A DNA stretch of 64,000 nt from Geomonas edaphica (GCF_004917075.1 NZ_SSYB01000006.1:96574-160573); one strand, 5' to 3'. Shown: positions 18,862-26,840, counted from the first letter of the stretch. The notes: a model not told the origin generated them from the letters alone. Program-made: numbers and translations.

Positions 18862-18945
18862 TCCCCCCTTTGCGAAGGTTCTTCAGGAAATTCCGGGGAA
18901 CACGAAGCACAACTGCCTACAAAGCGCTGCATGAGCCCTAACGTT
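18862..18945. repeat. Half-palindrome (Q type) with spacer C
   Basis: CCCCCCTTTGCGAAGG is followed by TTCTTCAGGAAATTCCGGGG instead of the second G-run. Then comes a spacer (CACGAAGCACAACTG...CTGCATGAGCCCTAACG). The same Q-plus-spacer order is found at about 26098-26183, and inverted at 20483-20570. Confidence 0.8.
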
Positions 18946-19144
18946 CCCCCCTTTGCGAAGGGGGGCAGGGGGGATTTGACTTGGTCCGACCATACAAACA
19001 CCTGCTGACACTGCGATCGCGCACGGTGCAACAGTAATTGAAAGATAACGAACAACTTGTCCATGAGGAAAGCAACTTCGTTCAACATGCTGAAACGGTG
19101 GGACAAAAGCAAATCCCCCCCGTCCCCCCTTCGCAAAGGGGGGA
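18946..19144. mobile_element. Short DUF559-element derivative, copy 1
   Basis: A 199-base unit: palindrome with tail (18946-18979), about 130 bases of interior, inverted tail and palindrome (19109-19144). The interior begins with a sequence that translates as VRPYKHLL...SRTVQQ, then a stop, then EQLVHEES. It matches the first 30 residues of the intact DUF559 protein in register. The far end keeps GGACAAAAGCAAATCCCC, as at the 3' end of the DUF559 gene. Confidence 0.72.
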
Positions 19145-19189
19145 GCGCGAGGTCAACTGTGGCGCTTCGTGGAAACACTTTTCTGCCGT

Positions 19190-19230
19190 CCCCGGAATTC
19201 CCGGATGAACCTTCGCAACGGGGGGGACGC
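19190..19230. repeat. Inverted half-palindrome (Q type)
   Basis: CCCCGGAATTCCCGGATGAACCTTCGCAACGGGGGGGACG: one arm of the palindrome is replaced by a GGAATTCC core. It is separated from derivative copy 1 by a 45-base spacer that corresponds to the spacers after copies 2 and 3. Confidence 0.75.
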
Positions 19231-19282
19231 TGGGGCACCTGTTTCCTTGTCTTGTCTCTGTGGAGCCAGCCCCCTTATCGAT

Positions 19283-20299
19283 TTATTCACCTGCGTCGAG
19301 GAGCTCGTGGAAGGTGAGACGGTGGCGCCGCAATAACCGCAGCATCTCCATCGTCCCAACCTTCCGGTGTCGCATCACGTCGGCTCGTTTTGCCAACAGC
19401 TTCGGAAGGGCCGCCACGGCATCGCACACACCCCTCAGTACGGCCAGGACGCACTCCTTCTTGCTCCCGCTCACCAGGAACTCCCCACCTGTTCCTTTTG
19501 CCCCAACGACAACGCGTGCCTGCGTGAAATAACGCATCAGGGTGGCCACCGGCAGGAGCAAAATGAGCGGGAAAGGAAAATTTTTTAAGACCGCATAAAA
19601 ATGATTTCGCTCGACCAGGTAGAGCTTGAAGGGGGAGAGCGCTCCACCGGTCATGGAATATTTATGGTAGACGATGGCGTCCCTCGCGAGCACCGCGCGC
19701 CACCCGGCAAGCCTCCCCCTTAAGCCTAAGTCGGTGTCCTCGCAGTAGGCGAAGAAGTCGCCATCGAAAAAACCGATCTCGTCGATCATGGCGCGCCGGT
19801 AAAGGGCCACGCAGGCGGAGGGGAAAAGGATCTCGGGATCGGCTGCGGGCGCGACTTCGGCGAAACGCCTCCCCCTGTTGTCGCCGCGCGACATGCCGTC
19901 CAGGCAGACCGCCATGCCGAGGCTGTCGACCACTTCGGGTTCCCGGTAGCTAAGGATCCGGCAGCCGACCATCCCTGCCTCGGGGTGTGCATCGGCTACC
20001 GCTACCAGCTTTTCCAGCCAGTCCGGCTCGGCCTTCGTGTCGTTGTTGAGGGTGACCAGGTACGCGCCGCGGGCGAAGGGGAGGGCGGTGTTGTTACCGT
20101 CGGCGAAGCCAGCGTTTTCACTGAGTTTAACCAGGCGGACTTCGGGGCGACCCTCGAGGTAGTCGAGCGAGCCGTCGCTCGAGCCGTTGTCCACGACGAT
20201 GACCTCGAAATCCTTGAAGGTCTGGGTGGCCAGACTGTCAAGGCACTCCGGCAGGTGAATGAGCCCGTTCCAGTTCACTATGATGATAGATACGCGCAT
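19283..20299 (-). CDS. GT2-family glycosyltransferase (rhamnosyltransferase-like)
   Basis: The ATG at 20299 is preceded by GAGGA at 6 bases, giving 338 aa. The frame extends upstream only because it reads through palindromic repeats. The protein starts MRVSIIIVNWNGLIHLPECLDSL, the hallmark of GT2 (GT-A fold) enzymes of the WbbL/rhamnosyltransferase group. It has VVDNGSSDGS, the DXD-like LVTLNNDTKAEPDW, and DGDFFAYCEDTDLGLRGRLAGW as the acceptor/catalytic region. A hydrophobic segment (FPFPLILLLPVATL) near residue 255 may anchor it to the inner membrane. It lies isolated between two repeat clusters, and the donor sugar cannot be read. Confidence 0.88.
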   Translation of the reverse strand: MRVSIIIVNWNGLIHLPECLDSLATQTFKDFEVIVVDNGSSDGSLDYLEGRPEVRLVKLSENAGFADGNNTALPFARGAYLVTLNNDTKAEPDWLEKLVAVADAHPEAGMVGCRILSYREPEVVDSLGMAVCLDGMSRGDNRGRRFAEVAPAADPEILFPSACVALYRRAMIDEIGFFDGDFFAYCEDTDLGLRGRLAGWRAVLARDAIVYHKYSMTGGALSPFKLYLVERNHFYAVLKNFPFPLILLLPVATLMRYFTQARVVVGAKGTGGEFLVSGSKKECVLAVLRGVCDAVAALPKLLAKRADVMRHRKVGTMEMLRLLRRHRLTFHELLDAGE

Positions 20300-20345
20300 T
20301 CTCATTCCTCTGTATAAATCGTTCTTTGCAGCAAAACATAAGCAA

Positions 20346-20419
20346 ACAGGGATGAATGGGATAATGGGGATAACAACAAAGGCAAAAGACTTTATCCCTT
20401 TCATCCCCTTCATCCTTGT
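20346..20419. repeat. Long imperfect inverted repeat
   Basis: The left arm ACAGGGATGAATGGGATAAT continues to 20373. The right arm TTATCCCTTTCATCCCCTTC continues to 20419. They pair over about 28 bases with a loop of about 18. It lies 50 bases upstream of the GT2 start codon, so it would form a hairpin in that leader. Confidence 0.7.
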
Positions 20420-20452
20420 TAAATTGGTTTTTGAGCAGTCCCTCGACCTCCA

Positions 20453-20574
20453 GGCAAATCCCCCCTGGCCCCCCTTCGCAAAGGGGGGAACGTTAGGGCT
20501 CATGCAGTGCTTAGCAGGCAGCTCCACCTCGTGTTCCCCGGAATTCCCTGAAGAACCTTAGCAAAGGGGGGGAC
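20453..20574. repeat. Inverted palindrome, spacer C and half-palindrome
   Basis: GGCAAATCCCCCCTGGCC and CCCCCCTTCGCAAAGGGGGG are followed by an inverted spacer C (AACGTTAGGGCTCATGCAG...) and a Q-type half-palindrome (CCCCGGAATTCCCTGAAG...GCAAAGGGGGG). This is the reverse of the 18862-18980 arrangement. Confidence 0.78.
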
Positions 20575-20829
20575 GTGACGCCCAGTGCCGTACTGTGACT
20601 TTTACTGTCCCGCTGACACGCCTGTCGGTGTTTGTCTGTGTTTTTTTTAATTGCTTGCGCGGAGATATTTATATTAATATCGAGCGCCTTTCAAGGGAAA
20701 AACGGAACCCCTCTCCTCTCTCATAGATCGAGAGATGCGAATTAATTGGTCCGGATCTTGTATTCACTACCGGTCAACGTGTTTTGCGATGGTTCGCTAC
20801 GCCATATGGCGTTGGCTTTGTGAGGGGAT
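20575..20829. other. Non-coding leader of the DPM-like gene
   Basis: There is no gene here. The tract 20641-20690 is A+T-rich (TTGCTTGCGCGG...TTTATATTAATATC) and is the likely promoter area for the downstream plus-strand pair. A clear -10 cannot be fixed. Confidence 0.4.
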
Positions 20830-21531
20830 ATGAAGATTCTGGCAATAATTCCGGCGTATAACGAGGCCGGTAACATCAAGGCCGTGATCGAGGACCTCAA
20901 GTCATTTGGCGGCGACATCCTCGTCGTCAACGACGGCTCGACCGACGCCACCGCTGCCATCGCCCAAAGTATGGGGGCCCTGGTGGTTTCGCACCCGTTT
21001 AACCTCGGCATCGGCGGCACGGTGCAGACCGGCATCAAGTACGCCTTCCAAAACGGCTACGACGCGGCGATCCAGTTCGACGGCGACGGGCAACACCGCG
21101 GCGATCAGATATCGAAGATCGTTGATCCGGTACAAAGGGGGGAGGCGGACCTTGTCATCGGCTCGCGCACCCTGCCTGGCGGTTACAAGATGGGGATCAC
21201 CCGCTTTATCGGTTCGCGCATCTTCCATTGCCTCATCCGCTTTCTCGCCGGTAAGGCGATCGAGGATCCCACCTCGGGCTTTCGCTGCTACGGCAGAAAA
21301 ACCCTCGCCCTTTTCTCCCGCTTCTATACCGACGACTACCCGGAGGTTGAGTGCATCATCACCGCGGCCCGAAACGGCCTCAAGGTGATGGAGGTCCCTG
21401 TGCTGATGCGCGGCAGGCTCTCTGGGCACTCCTCCATCACCAGGCGAAAATCGGCCTACTACATGATGAAGGTGACCCTCGCCATGGTGATTGATGCCAT
21501 GCGCGGTAGGGAACTGATCGAGGAACCTTAA
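20830..21531 (+). CDS. GT2 dolichyl-phosphate-mannose-synthase-like glycosyltransferase
   Basis: 233 aa, with ribosome site GAGGGG just upstream of the ATG. It begins MKILAIIPAYNEAGNI, with LVVNDGSTDAT, the DXD-type FDGDGQH and VIGSRTLPGGY, followed by a conserved FRCYGRK. These are the marks of the DPM1/GtrB/ArnC branch of GT2, which makes polyprenyl-phosphate sugars. It lacks the C-terminal membrane pair of GtrB. A DUF2304 membrane protein is encoded 3 bases downstream, a common pairing, so the two probably act together in lipid-linked sugar synthesis at the inner membrane. Confidence 0.9.
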   Translation: MKILAIIPAYNEAGNIKAVIEDLKSFGGDILVVNDGSTDATAAIAQSMGALVVSHPFNLGIGGTVQTGIKYAFQNGYDAAIQFDGDGQHRGDQISKIVDPVQRGEADLVIGSRTLPGGYKMGITRFIGSRIFHCLIRFLAGKAIEDPTSGFRCYGRKTLALFSRFYTDDYPEVECIITAARNGLKVMEVPVLMRGRLSGHSSITRRKSAYYMMKVTLAMVIDAMRGRELIEEP

Positions 21532-21534
21532 TTC

Positions 21535-21912
21535 GTGGACCTGACTAAACTCGCTTCACTAGGCATCAGCATCGGTATCTTCGTCTTTGTCTTATGGCTG
21601 GTGCGGCAGCGGCGCCTGCGTGAGAAGTACGCCATCCTCTGGCTTTGTACCTCAATCTTCGTGATATTTCTGACTGCTTCCCGGCGGGTGCTCGAGGTGG
21701 CGGCCCTTTCCGTTGGTATCTATTACCCCCCCTCGCTTTTGTTTCTGGTAGGCGTCTTGTTTTTGCTCATGGTGGTGATCGGGCAGTCGGTCACGCTCTC
21801 CAGGCTCTCGGAGAGCAATCACAACCTCGCCCAAGAGATGGCGCTTTTGAAAAAGAAACTGGAAGATCTGGGCGGGGAACAAAAGGAAAGGGAAAAGGCG
21901 GAGAAGGTGTGA
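21535..21912 (+). CDS. DUF2304 membrane protein
   Basis: A 125-aa protein with a GTG start, 3 bases after the preceding stop. It has three hydrophobic segments (about 8-25, 36-50 and 66-88), the family-typical LREKYAILWL and a charged coiled tail (ALLKKKLEDLGGEQKEREKAEKV). DUF2304 proteins are small inner-membrane partners found beside DPM-like glycosyltransferases, and their role is undefined. A palindrome begins 8 bases after the stop codon. Confidence 0.85.
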   Translation: MDLTKLASLGISIGIFVFVLWLVRQRRLREKYAILWLCTSIFVIFLTASRRVLEVAALSVGIYYPPSLLFLVGVLFLLMVVIGQSVTLSRLSESNHNLAQEMALLKKKLEDLGGEQKEREKAEKV

Positions 21913-21920
21913 GTTCCTCT

Positions 21921-22079
21921 CCCCCCTTTGCGAAGGGGGGCGGGGGGGATTTGCTTTTTGTCGTCACGTCCTGCAGTCGCTTAGCATTGGCGTCTGTTTG
22001 CGCAGTTTTTGCTGTTATGGCCTTGGTTGCATGGCCCATGAAGGCAAATCCCCCCTCTCCCCCCTTCGCAAAGGGGGGG
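21921..22079. mobile_element. Short DUF559-element derivative, opposite orientation
   Basis: A palindrome with tail (21921-21954) and its inverted partner (22043-22079) enclose about 88 bases. The left junction, GATTTGCTTTTTGTCGTCACGTCC, resembles the 3' end of the DUF559 gene (GATTTGCTCTTTGTCGGCAGATCC). The right junction, GGTTGC...GGCAAATCC, resembles its 5' end. The interior no longer aligns. This is probably an internal deletion. Confidence 0.62.
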
Positions 22080-22157
22080 ACCCTGCTTCCTACTTATAAG
22101 AGGAAACACGCATGGTTCTCCGGGTTTGCGAGAGGAGGAACAGGGGGGCTGAGACGG

Positions 22158-22847
22158 CTACTTCGGATGACCCGGGGGGAGGGCGCCTTCGGCTGCCGGT
22201 GCGGCCGAGCCGTTGGCAACGCCGGAGGAGAAGTAGATCACGTCAAAGGTGCGGTTCAGGCTCTTGCTGGTGAACTTGTCCATGCGCATGCCGGGCTGTG
22301 CGGCGAGCTCATCGCCTACCTTCACCTTGGTGACCGGAAGGGCGACCCAAACCTGTTTCCCGTCGCGCTCGAGGTTCACGTAGGTATAGCCGCCGGCGTC
22401 CATGGTTTCCACCACCTTGCCGGAGAGATCGCTCGTTAAGGACGGGGCGGGCTGAGCGTGCGCCGCGTTCTTCGTAACGTCGGCACGGCCGTCGGTGAAG
22501 ATGATGCGGTCGAAGGTGCGGTTCAGCGCGGTGCTTTTGAAGTTGGTCATCAGCATCCCGGGTCTCAAAGCCAGCTCTTCGCCTACCGTTGCTTTGTTGT
22601 TGCTGGTCATGGCGGCCCAGTTGCTCTTGCCGTCCTTTTCCAGGCGCACGTAGGTGTAACCTCCGGCCTGGAAAACCTCGGCTACCTTCCCGGAGAGGGC
22701 TTCTACCTCAGACGGTGTGATAGGGGCCGGAAGGGGGGCTGCCGCAGGGGCTTCCGCGACTTTCGCGGGGGCGGCGCAACCGGACTGCAGGGCGAGGACG
22801 ACGCCCATGGTCATTGCTGTGGCGAAGATGCTGCGTGCTCTTTTCAT
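22158..22847 (-). CDS. Lipoprotein with two tandem OB-fold-like domains
   Basis: 229 aa with a signal peptide and a lipobox-like SGCAAP, so probably a lipoprotein. After a Pro/Ala-rich linker come two copies of a module of about 75 aa: LSGKVxExxxAGGYTYVxLExDGKxxW.A, then a VGxELAxxPGMxMxxFxSxxLNRTFDxIxF ending. Each looks like a small beta-barrel (OB-fold-like). Similar repeats are known to me from Geobacter lipoproteins loosely annotated as NrfJ-related or DNA-binding. A paralogue is encoded at 38167-38937. Function is unknown; an exported ligand- or cofactor-binding protein is plausible. Confidence 0.75.
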   Translation of the reverse strand: MKRARSIFATAMTMGVVLALQSGCAAPAKVAEAPAAAPLPAPITPSEVEALSGKVAEVFQAGGYTYVRLEKDGKSNWAAMTSNNKATVGEELALRPGMLMTNFKSTALNRTFDRIIFTDGRADVTKNAAHAQPAPSLTSDLSGKVVETMDAGGYTYVNLERDGKQVWVALPVTKVKVGDELAAQPGMRMDKFTSKSLNRTFDVIYFSSGVANGSAAPAAEGALPPGHPK

Positions 22848-23212
22848 ACAACCAGCTCCTTTGCATTACGATGAAGTTGAGGCAGCACAAGCTGCCCAAG
22901 GTGCCGCAGATTCTACTACAGTTTCGGTCATCAATAAAAGGCAAATTCTGCATTGGTTCGGTTTACATCTGGAACGTGCTGTGGGGTGTGGAGGTTGCGG
23001 CGTCGTGTGGCTCGGATGACTTTTTTGCAATCTTTTGAGCTGAACGCGAAGTCGGATGTTTTAAAAGGTTGTATTTGCTGAAGATCTTTAGTATATGAAA
23101 TTCTTGCTCTGGCCGGTGGTCGACTTTTAGGACGTCACCGCGTCGAGCCTGTTGCTATGTGTTTACTCCGCCTGCCTGCTTAAACGGTATGCCGGAGATG
23201 GAGGCTCCTGTT
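22848..23212. other. Intergenic region between divergent genes
   Basis: About 365 bases between the OB-like lipoprotein gene and the NHL lipoprotein gene, which diverge, so both promoters should lie here. No hexamer pair close to consensus was found, and no gene is supported. Confidence 0.4.
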
Positions 23213-24865
23213 TTGATCAAGCTCGTTCTTTCATTGGTATTGATGCTCTTTCTCGTCTCTTGCGGCTCTATATCGGCCCCCTCAGTCACCGGGAACGAGA
23301 CGGCGAGCCCGCCGACCGAACTCGCGGTGGCAAAAACAACCTCCACCTCGGTCGTGCTTACCTGGAGCGCCGCCTCGGGCGACGTCTACGCCTACAAGAT
23401 CTACCGCGACGGCACCGAGGTCGGCACCACCATCAAGGCCGGTCCGGCGAGCGCCGCTCCCACCGTCTTCAGCGACAACAACTTGAACCCGGCCACCACC
23501 TACGTTTACTCGGTGGCCGCCTCCTCAACCTTCGGTAAAGAAACTGCCTCACCGAACACGGTGATCGCCACGACCCTCCCCGCAGGACCGCTCGACCCGC
23601 CGACCCGGGTCACCGTGACCCAGACTACTGTCGATTCGGTATCCCTCAACTGGGAGGCGTCCAACTACACCGTCCCTGGCGCCGTGCTTACTTACTCGAT
23701 CTATCGAAATGGCACCCTGATCGGGACCACTACCGCGGCGGCGGGGCAGGGGGGGAGCTTCACCGACACTAAGTTGTCTCCGGCCACCACCTATTACTAC
23801 AGCGTCTCGGTTTCCACCGAATCCACGCTTTCTGCGCCAGTCTCGGCGACCACGGCGAGCACCAGTATCTCGCTTACCAGCACCGTGATCACTTTCGCGG
23901 GAAGCCCCTTGCACCAGGGGTCTGCCGACGGGCTCGGCGGCTGGGCTACTTTCTACCAGCCCTACGGCATGGTTCGCCTGGGCGGGTACATCTACCTTGC
24001 CGACAGCGGCAACCATACTATCCGCCGCATCGACCTCGCCACGAGCCAGGTGAGTACCGTTGCGGGGACGCCGGGAGTTCTCGGTGCCGCCGACGGCATC
24101 GGGGCCGCCGCCCGCTTCGACACTCCGCGCGGCATCACGACTGACGGGACTAACCTCTACGTGACCGACAGCGGCAACAACGCGATCCGCAAGTTCGATC
24201 CGGTATCCGGCGCGGTAACCACCTTCGCCGGCACCCTCGGCTCGAGGGGCTTTCTGGACGGGATCGGCACCGTCGCGCGCTTCTACGCGCCGCGTGGCAT
24301 CGCTTCCGACGGGAGCAGCCTCTACGTCGCTGATACCTACAATAACGTCATCAGGAAGATCTCCATTGCCGACGCCTCCGTCAGCACCATCGCCGGCACC
24401 AAGATTAAAGGGAGCAACGACGGTGTGGGCCCCGGCGCCTCGTTCTTCTACCCCTACGGGATCACCTGTGACGGTCCGAACCTCTACGTAACCGACACCT
24501 GCAACCACACCATCAGGAAGATCGTCATCGCTTCGATGCAGGTGACGACCCTGGCGGGAAGGCCCGGGTTCTCTGGTAGCGCGGACGGTCCCGGTGGGGA
24601 CGCCGGGTTCTATTATCCGGACGGGATCCTGAGTGACGGAACCAGCCTATACGTCTGCGACACAAGCAACTACACCATTCGGAAAGTGAACATAGCGACA
24701 GCCAACGTGGTGACCTTGGCTGGCAAGGCGGGGGCTAGTGGGACGACCGACGGTTCCGGCTCTTTGCCGCGCTTCCGCGCCCCACGAGGGATAGCTCTCT
24801 ACGGCGACCAGCTCTTCATCACGGACTTCGTGAGCCACACGGTGCGGCGGATCACGCTCCAGTAG
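23213..24865 (+). CDS. Lipoprotein with two fibronectin type III domains and an NHL-repeat beta-propeller
   Basis: TTG at 23213 is favoured because GGAGG lies 8 bases upstream; ATG codons at 23159, 23189 and 23198 share the frame. The N-terminus is a lipoprotein signal with lipobox LVSC. Two fibronectin type III domains follow (about PPTELAVAKTTSTSVVLTWSA and PPTRVTVTQTTVDSVSLNWEA). The second half is about six NHL-like blades with the pattern GI..DG..LYV.D..NN.IRK......V.T.AG, forming a closed beta-propeller. Such proteins are surface or periplasmic binding scaffolds with no enzymatic residues seen. It is followed by another lipoprotein gene with its own promoter. Confidence 0.88.
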   Translation: MIKLVLSLVLMLFLVSCGSISAPSVTGNETASPPTELAVAKTTSTSVVLTWSAASGDVYAYKIYRDGTEVGTTIKAGPASAAPTVFSDNNLNPATTYVYSVAASSTFGKETASPNTVIATTLPAGPLDPPTRVTVTQTTVDSVSLNWEASNYTVPGAVLTYSIYRNGTLIGTTTAAAGQGGSFTDTKLSPATTYYYSVSVSTESTLSAPVSATTASTSISLTSTVITFAGSPLHQGSADGLGGWATFYQPYGMVRLGGYIYLADSGNHTIRRIDLATSQVSTVAGTPGVLGAADGIGAAARFDTPRGITTDGTNLYVTDSGNNAIRKFDPVSGAVTTFAGTLGSRGFLDGIGTVARFYAPRGIASDGSSLYVADTYNNVIRKISIADASVSTIAGTKIKGSNDGVGPGASFFYPYGITCDGPNLYVTDTCNHTIRKIVIASMQVTTLAGRPGFSGSADGPGGDAGFYYPDGILSDGTSLYVCDTSNYTIRKVNIATANVVTLAGKAGASGTTDGSGSLPRFRAPRGIALYGDQLFITDFVSHTVRRITLQ

Positions 24866-24889
24866 GGGCGGCGGCCGCTACGCTACCGT

Positions 24890-24919
24890 TTGACATCAGT
24901 GGCGAGGCGTGGCTATAAT
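24890..24919 (+). promoter_or_regulatory. Sigma-70 type promoter
   Basis: TTGACA (24890-24895), an 18-base spacer and TATAAT (24914-24919) are both perfect hexamers. They lie 42 bases before the ATG at 24961, so the downstream lipoprotein gene has its own strong promoter. Confidence 0.85.
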
Positions 24920-24960
24920 GGCCCCCTTTTCACCTATCACACACTTCTACGAGCGGGGGT

Positions 24961-25923
24961 ATGATGCGCGTATTCTATCTGTTGGCGGTACTGACGGGAC
25001 TCTTTCTGGGGGGCTGCGGAGTCGAGTGGCTTCCGCCACCTCCCCAGGTTGCCGCGTTCTCCTTTACGCCCAATTCCGTCACCGGGGTAGCCACTGGCTC
25101 GACCCAGACCTCGAACACCGTAACGCTCTCCATGGACACCACGAGTGCGAACATCAGCGTAAGCGGTGGTGAATATTCGGTGAATGGCGGCGCCTTTACT
25201 TCCACCGCCGGTACCGTCGCAAACGGCGACACGGTGGCTGTGCGTCATACCGCCTCGAGCAACGCGGGTAGTACCGTGACCACCATGCTCCTCGTCGGTG
25301 ATAAGCGCGCCACCTTCTCGAGTACGACGGCAGGCGGTGCCGATGCCTTCTCCTTCTCCCCGTCCGCAGTCTTCAATGTCACTCCCGGGTCGACGCAAAC
25401 CTCGAATGCGGCGACGGTCAACGTGAGCGGCACGGCGCAGATCAGCGTGACCGGCGGGGAATACTCGGTGGACGGCAGCGCCTTCACGAGCTCGTCCGGC
25501 ACCATCGGTGCGGGGACCCACACGGTGCAGCTGCAGCATACCGCCGCTGACGGCTTGAACAGCACTACGGTGGCGACAACGGTCACCATCGGCGGCACCA
25601 GCGCGAGCTTCACGAGCGCCACAGGGAATGTCGCCGCGGCAACCATCGACGTGAACGGCACCGCGGATACGACTGTCACCGGGCAGCTTGCGCTGCAGCT
25701 TGTTCCCGGCACCTACAACATCGCCATCACGCAGGGGTTCGGCGCGTACTCGTTAAACGGCGCCGACGGGGACTACCAGGTGGAAGAGCAGGCGGTCGCC
25801 TTCACCAACGGCCAGATCATCCATTTCCAGGACTTCGCGAACCCAACGGTCGGGGATGTGGCCACGACGGTTTTCACCATCGACGGCGTTCCGATAACCT
25901 TCCGCGTGCACACCACGCAGTAG
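24961..25923 (+). CDS. Lipoprotein with Ig-like beta repeats
   Basis: 320 aa; the ATG follows a G-rich ribosome site (GAGCGGGGGT). The signal peptide ends in lipobox LGGC. Two repeats of about 95 aa follow (FSFTPNSVTGVATGSTQTSNTVT... and FSFSPSAVFNVTPGSTQTSNAAT..., each with ISV.GGEYSV.G.AFTS). These are Ig-like beta domains of the kind seen in bacterial surface proteins. The C-terminal 90 aa form a distinct beta-rich domain. There are no catalytic motifs and the function is unknown. It is transcribed from the promoter at 24890 and ends at a strong terminator. Confidence 0.82.
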   Translation: MMRVFYLLAVLTGLFLGGCGVEWLPPPPQVAAFSFTPNSVTGVATGSTQTSNTVTLSMDTTSANISVSGGEYSVNGGAFTSTAGTVANGDTVAVRHTASSNAGSTVTTMLLVGDKRATFSSTTAGGADAFSFSPSAVFNVTPGSTQTSNAATVNVSGTAQISVTGGEYSVDGSAFTSSSGTIGAGTHTVQLQHTAADGLNSTTVATTVTIGGTSASFTSATGNVAAATIDVNGTADTTVTGQLALQLVPGTYNIAITQGFGAYSLNGADGDYQVEEQAVAFTNGQIIHFQDFANPTVGDVATTVFTIDGVPITFRVHTTQ

Positions 25924-25946
25924 TGTCTCATCGTCCATACCGCAGG

Positions 25947-25976
25947 AAAAAAGCCGGCTCACGCCGGCTTTTTTTG
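25947..25976 (+). terminator. Intrinsic terminator
   Basis: AAGCCGGC, loop TCAC, GCCGGCTT, then seven T. It lies 24 bases after the stop of the lipoprotein gene. Confidence 0.9.
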
Positions 25977-26002
25977 TTATCTGCGGGAAGAGGGGATCAC
26001 CC

Positions 26003-26183
26003 AAGGCTAAATCCCCCAGGCTCCCCATTCGCAAAGGTTCTACAGGAAATTTCGGGGAAGCACGTGAGTGTTGCCTCGAAGCAGTAAGCCGGCCAAACGT
26101 TCCCCCCTTTGCAAAGGTTCTTCAGGAAATTCCGGGGAACGCGAGGTGCAGCCGCTTGCAAGGCACTGCATGAGCCCTAACGT
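26003..26183. repeat. Cluster of half-palindromes (Q type) and spacers
   Basis: Two Q-type half-palindromes in the same orientation (about 26007-26059 and 26098-26142), each with TTCGCAAAGG or TTTGCAAAGG, then TTCTTCAGGAAATTCCGGGG. They are followed by spacer C (GCGAGGTGCAGCC...CTGCATGAGCCCTAACG), which matches the one at 18906-18943. Confidence 0.75.
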
Positions 26184-26383
26184 CCCCCCCTTTGCGAAGG
26201 GGGGCAGGGGGGATTTGCCTCTGTCCGACCACACAAGCACCCGCTGACGGTGCGATCACGCGCGCTGCAACAGCAAGTGAGAAGCGCCAAAATTAGTCCA
26301 TGAGGAAAGCAACTTTGGTTAACAGATGGAAACGGTGAGATAAAAGCAAATCCCCCCCGTCCCCCCTTCGCAAAGGGGGGGGG
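26184..26383. mobile_element. Short DUF559-element derivative, copy 2
   Basis: Inverted palindromes with ATTTGC tails enclose about 130 bases homologous to copy 1. The interior starts with codons reading VRPHKHPLTVRSRALQQQ before a stop, so it also keeps the DUF559 5' end. It retains GTCCATGAGGAAAGCAACTT as in copy 1 and the AAAAGCAAATCCCC junction. Confidence 0.7.
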
Positions 26384-26437
26384 CGCGAGGCCACCGTTCT
26401 CAGCAAAAGAAGACACGGGTTCTCTGAAAGGCCTCTT

Positions 26438-26654
26438 TCCCGGAATTCCCGGATGAACCTTTGCGAAGGGGGGGCAGGGGGGATTTGCCTTGGTCGGACC
26501 ATACAAACACCTGCTGACGCTGCAATCACGTACGCTGCAACAGCAAGTGACAGATGACGAACAACTTGTCCATGAGGAAAGCGACTCCGTTCAACAGGCT
26601 AAAACCAGTGGATGAAAAGCAAATCCCCCCCGTCCCCCCTTCGCAAAGGGGGGA
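26438..26654. mobile_element. Short DUF559-element derivative, copy 3
   Basis: The left end is a hybrid of a GGAATTCC half-palindrome and TTTGCGAAGGGGGG with tail CAGGGGGGATTTGCC. The right end is the inverted palindrome (26618-26654). The interior is still open in the DUF559 frame for about 43 codons (VGPYKHLL, TDDEQLVHEES) before a stop. It is the best preserved remnant of the nuclease 5' end. Confidence 0.72.
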
Positions 26655-26840
26655 GCTATAAGGCCACCGTTCTCAGCATGAGAGGACACGGGTTACCTGA
26701 AAGGCTTCTTCCCCGGAATTCCCGGATGAACCTTCGCAAAGGACAGGACGTGATGCCGTGCTCGCGGCTTCGAGACCAACGCACTCATGCTTCCCCGGTA
26801 TTCCCTGAAGAAGCTTCGCAAAGGGGGGGCGGGGCGCGTG
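26655..26840. repeat. Spacer modules and two further half-palindromes
   Basis: A spacer (GGCCACCGTTCTCAGCATGAG...) like that at 26388-26437, then CCCCGGAATTCCCGGATGAA with CTTCGCAAAGG (26713-26748), spacer D, then CCCCGGTATTCCCTGAAGAA with GCTTCGCAAAGGGGGGGCG (26790-26835). The order mirrors that around 17.9 and 19.2 kb. Confidence 0.7.

Noticed and set aside
17700-19240. CRISPR array
   Set aside because: Repeats are palindromic, of unequal spacing and in both orientations. The spacers recur between loci instead of being unique, and no cas gene is near.
20300-20527. N-terminal 76 residues of the GT2 frame
   Set aside because: They translate palindromic repeats and the leader hairpin. The ATG at 20299 has a proper ribosome site and the family's usual first residues.
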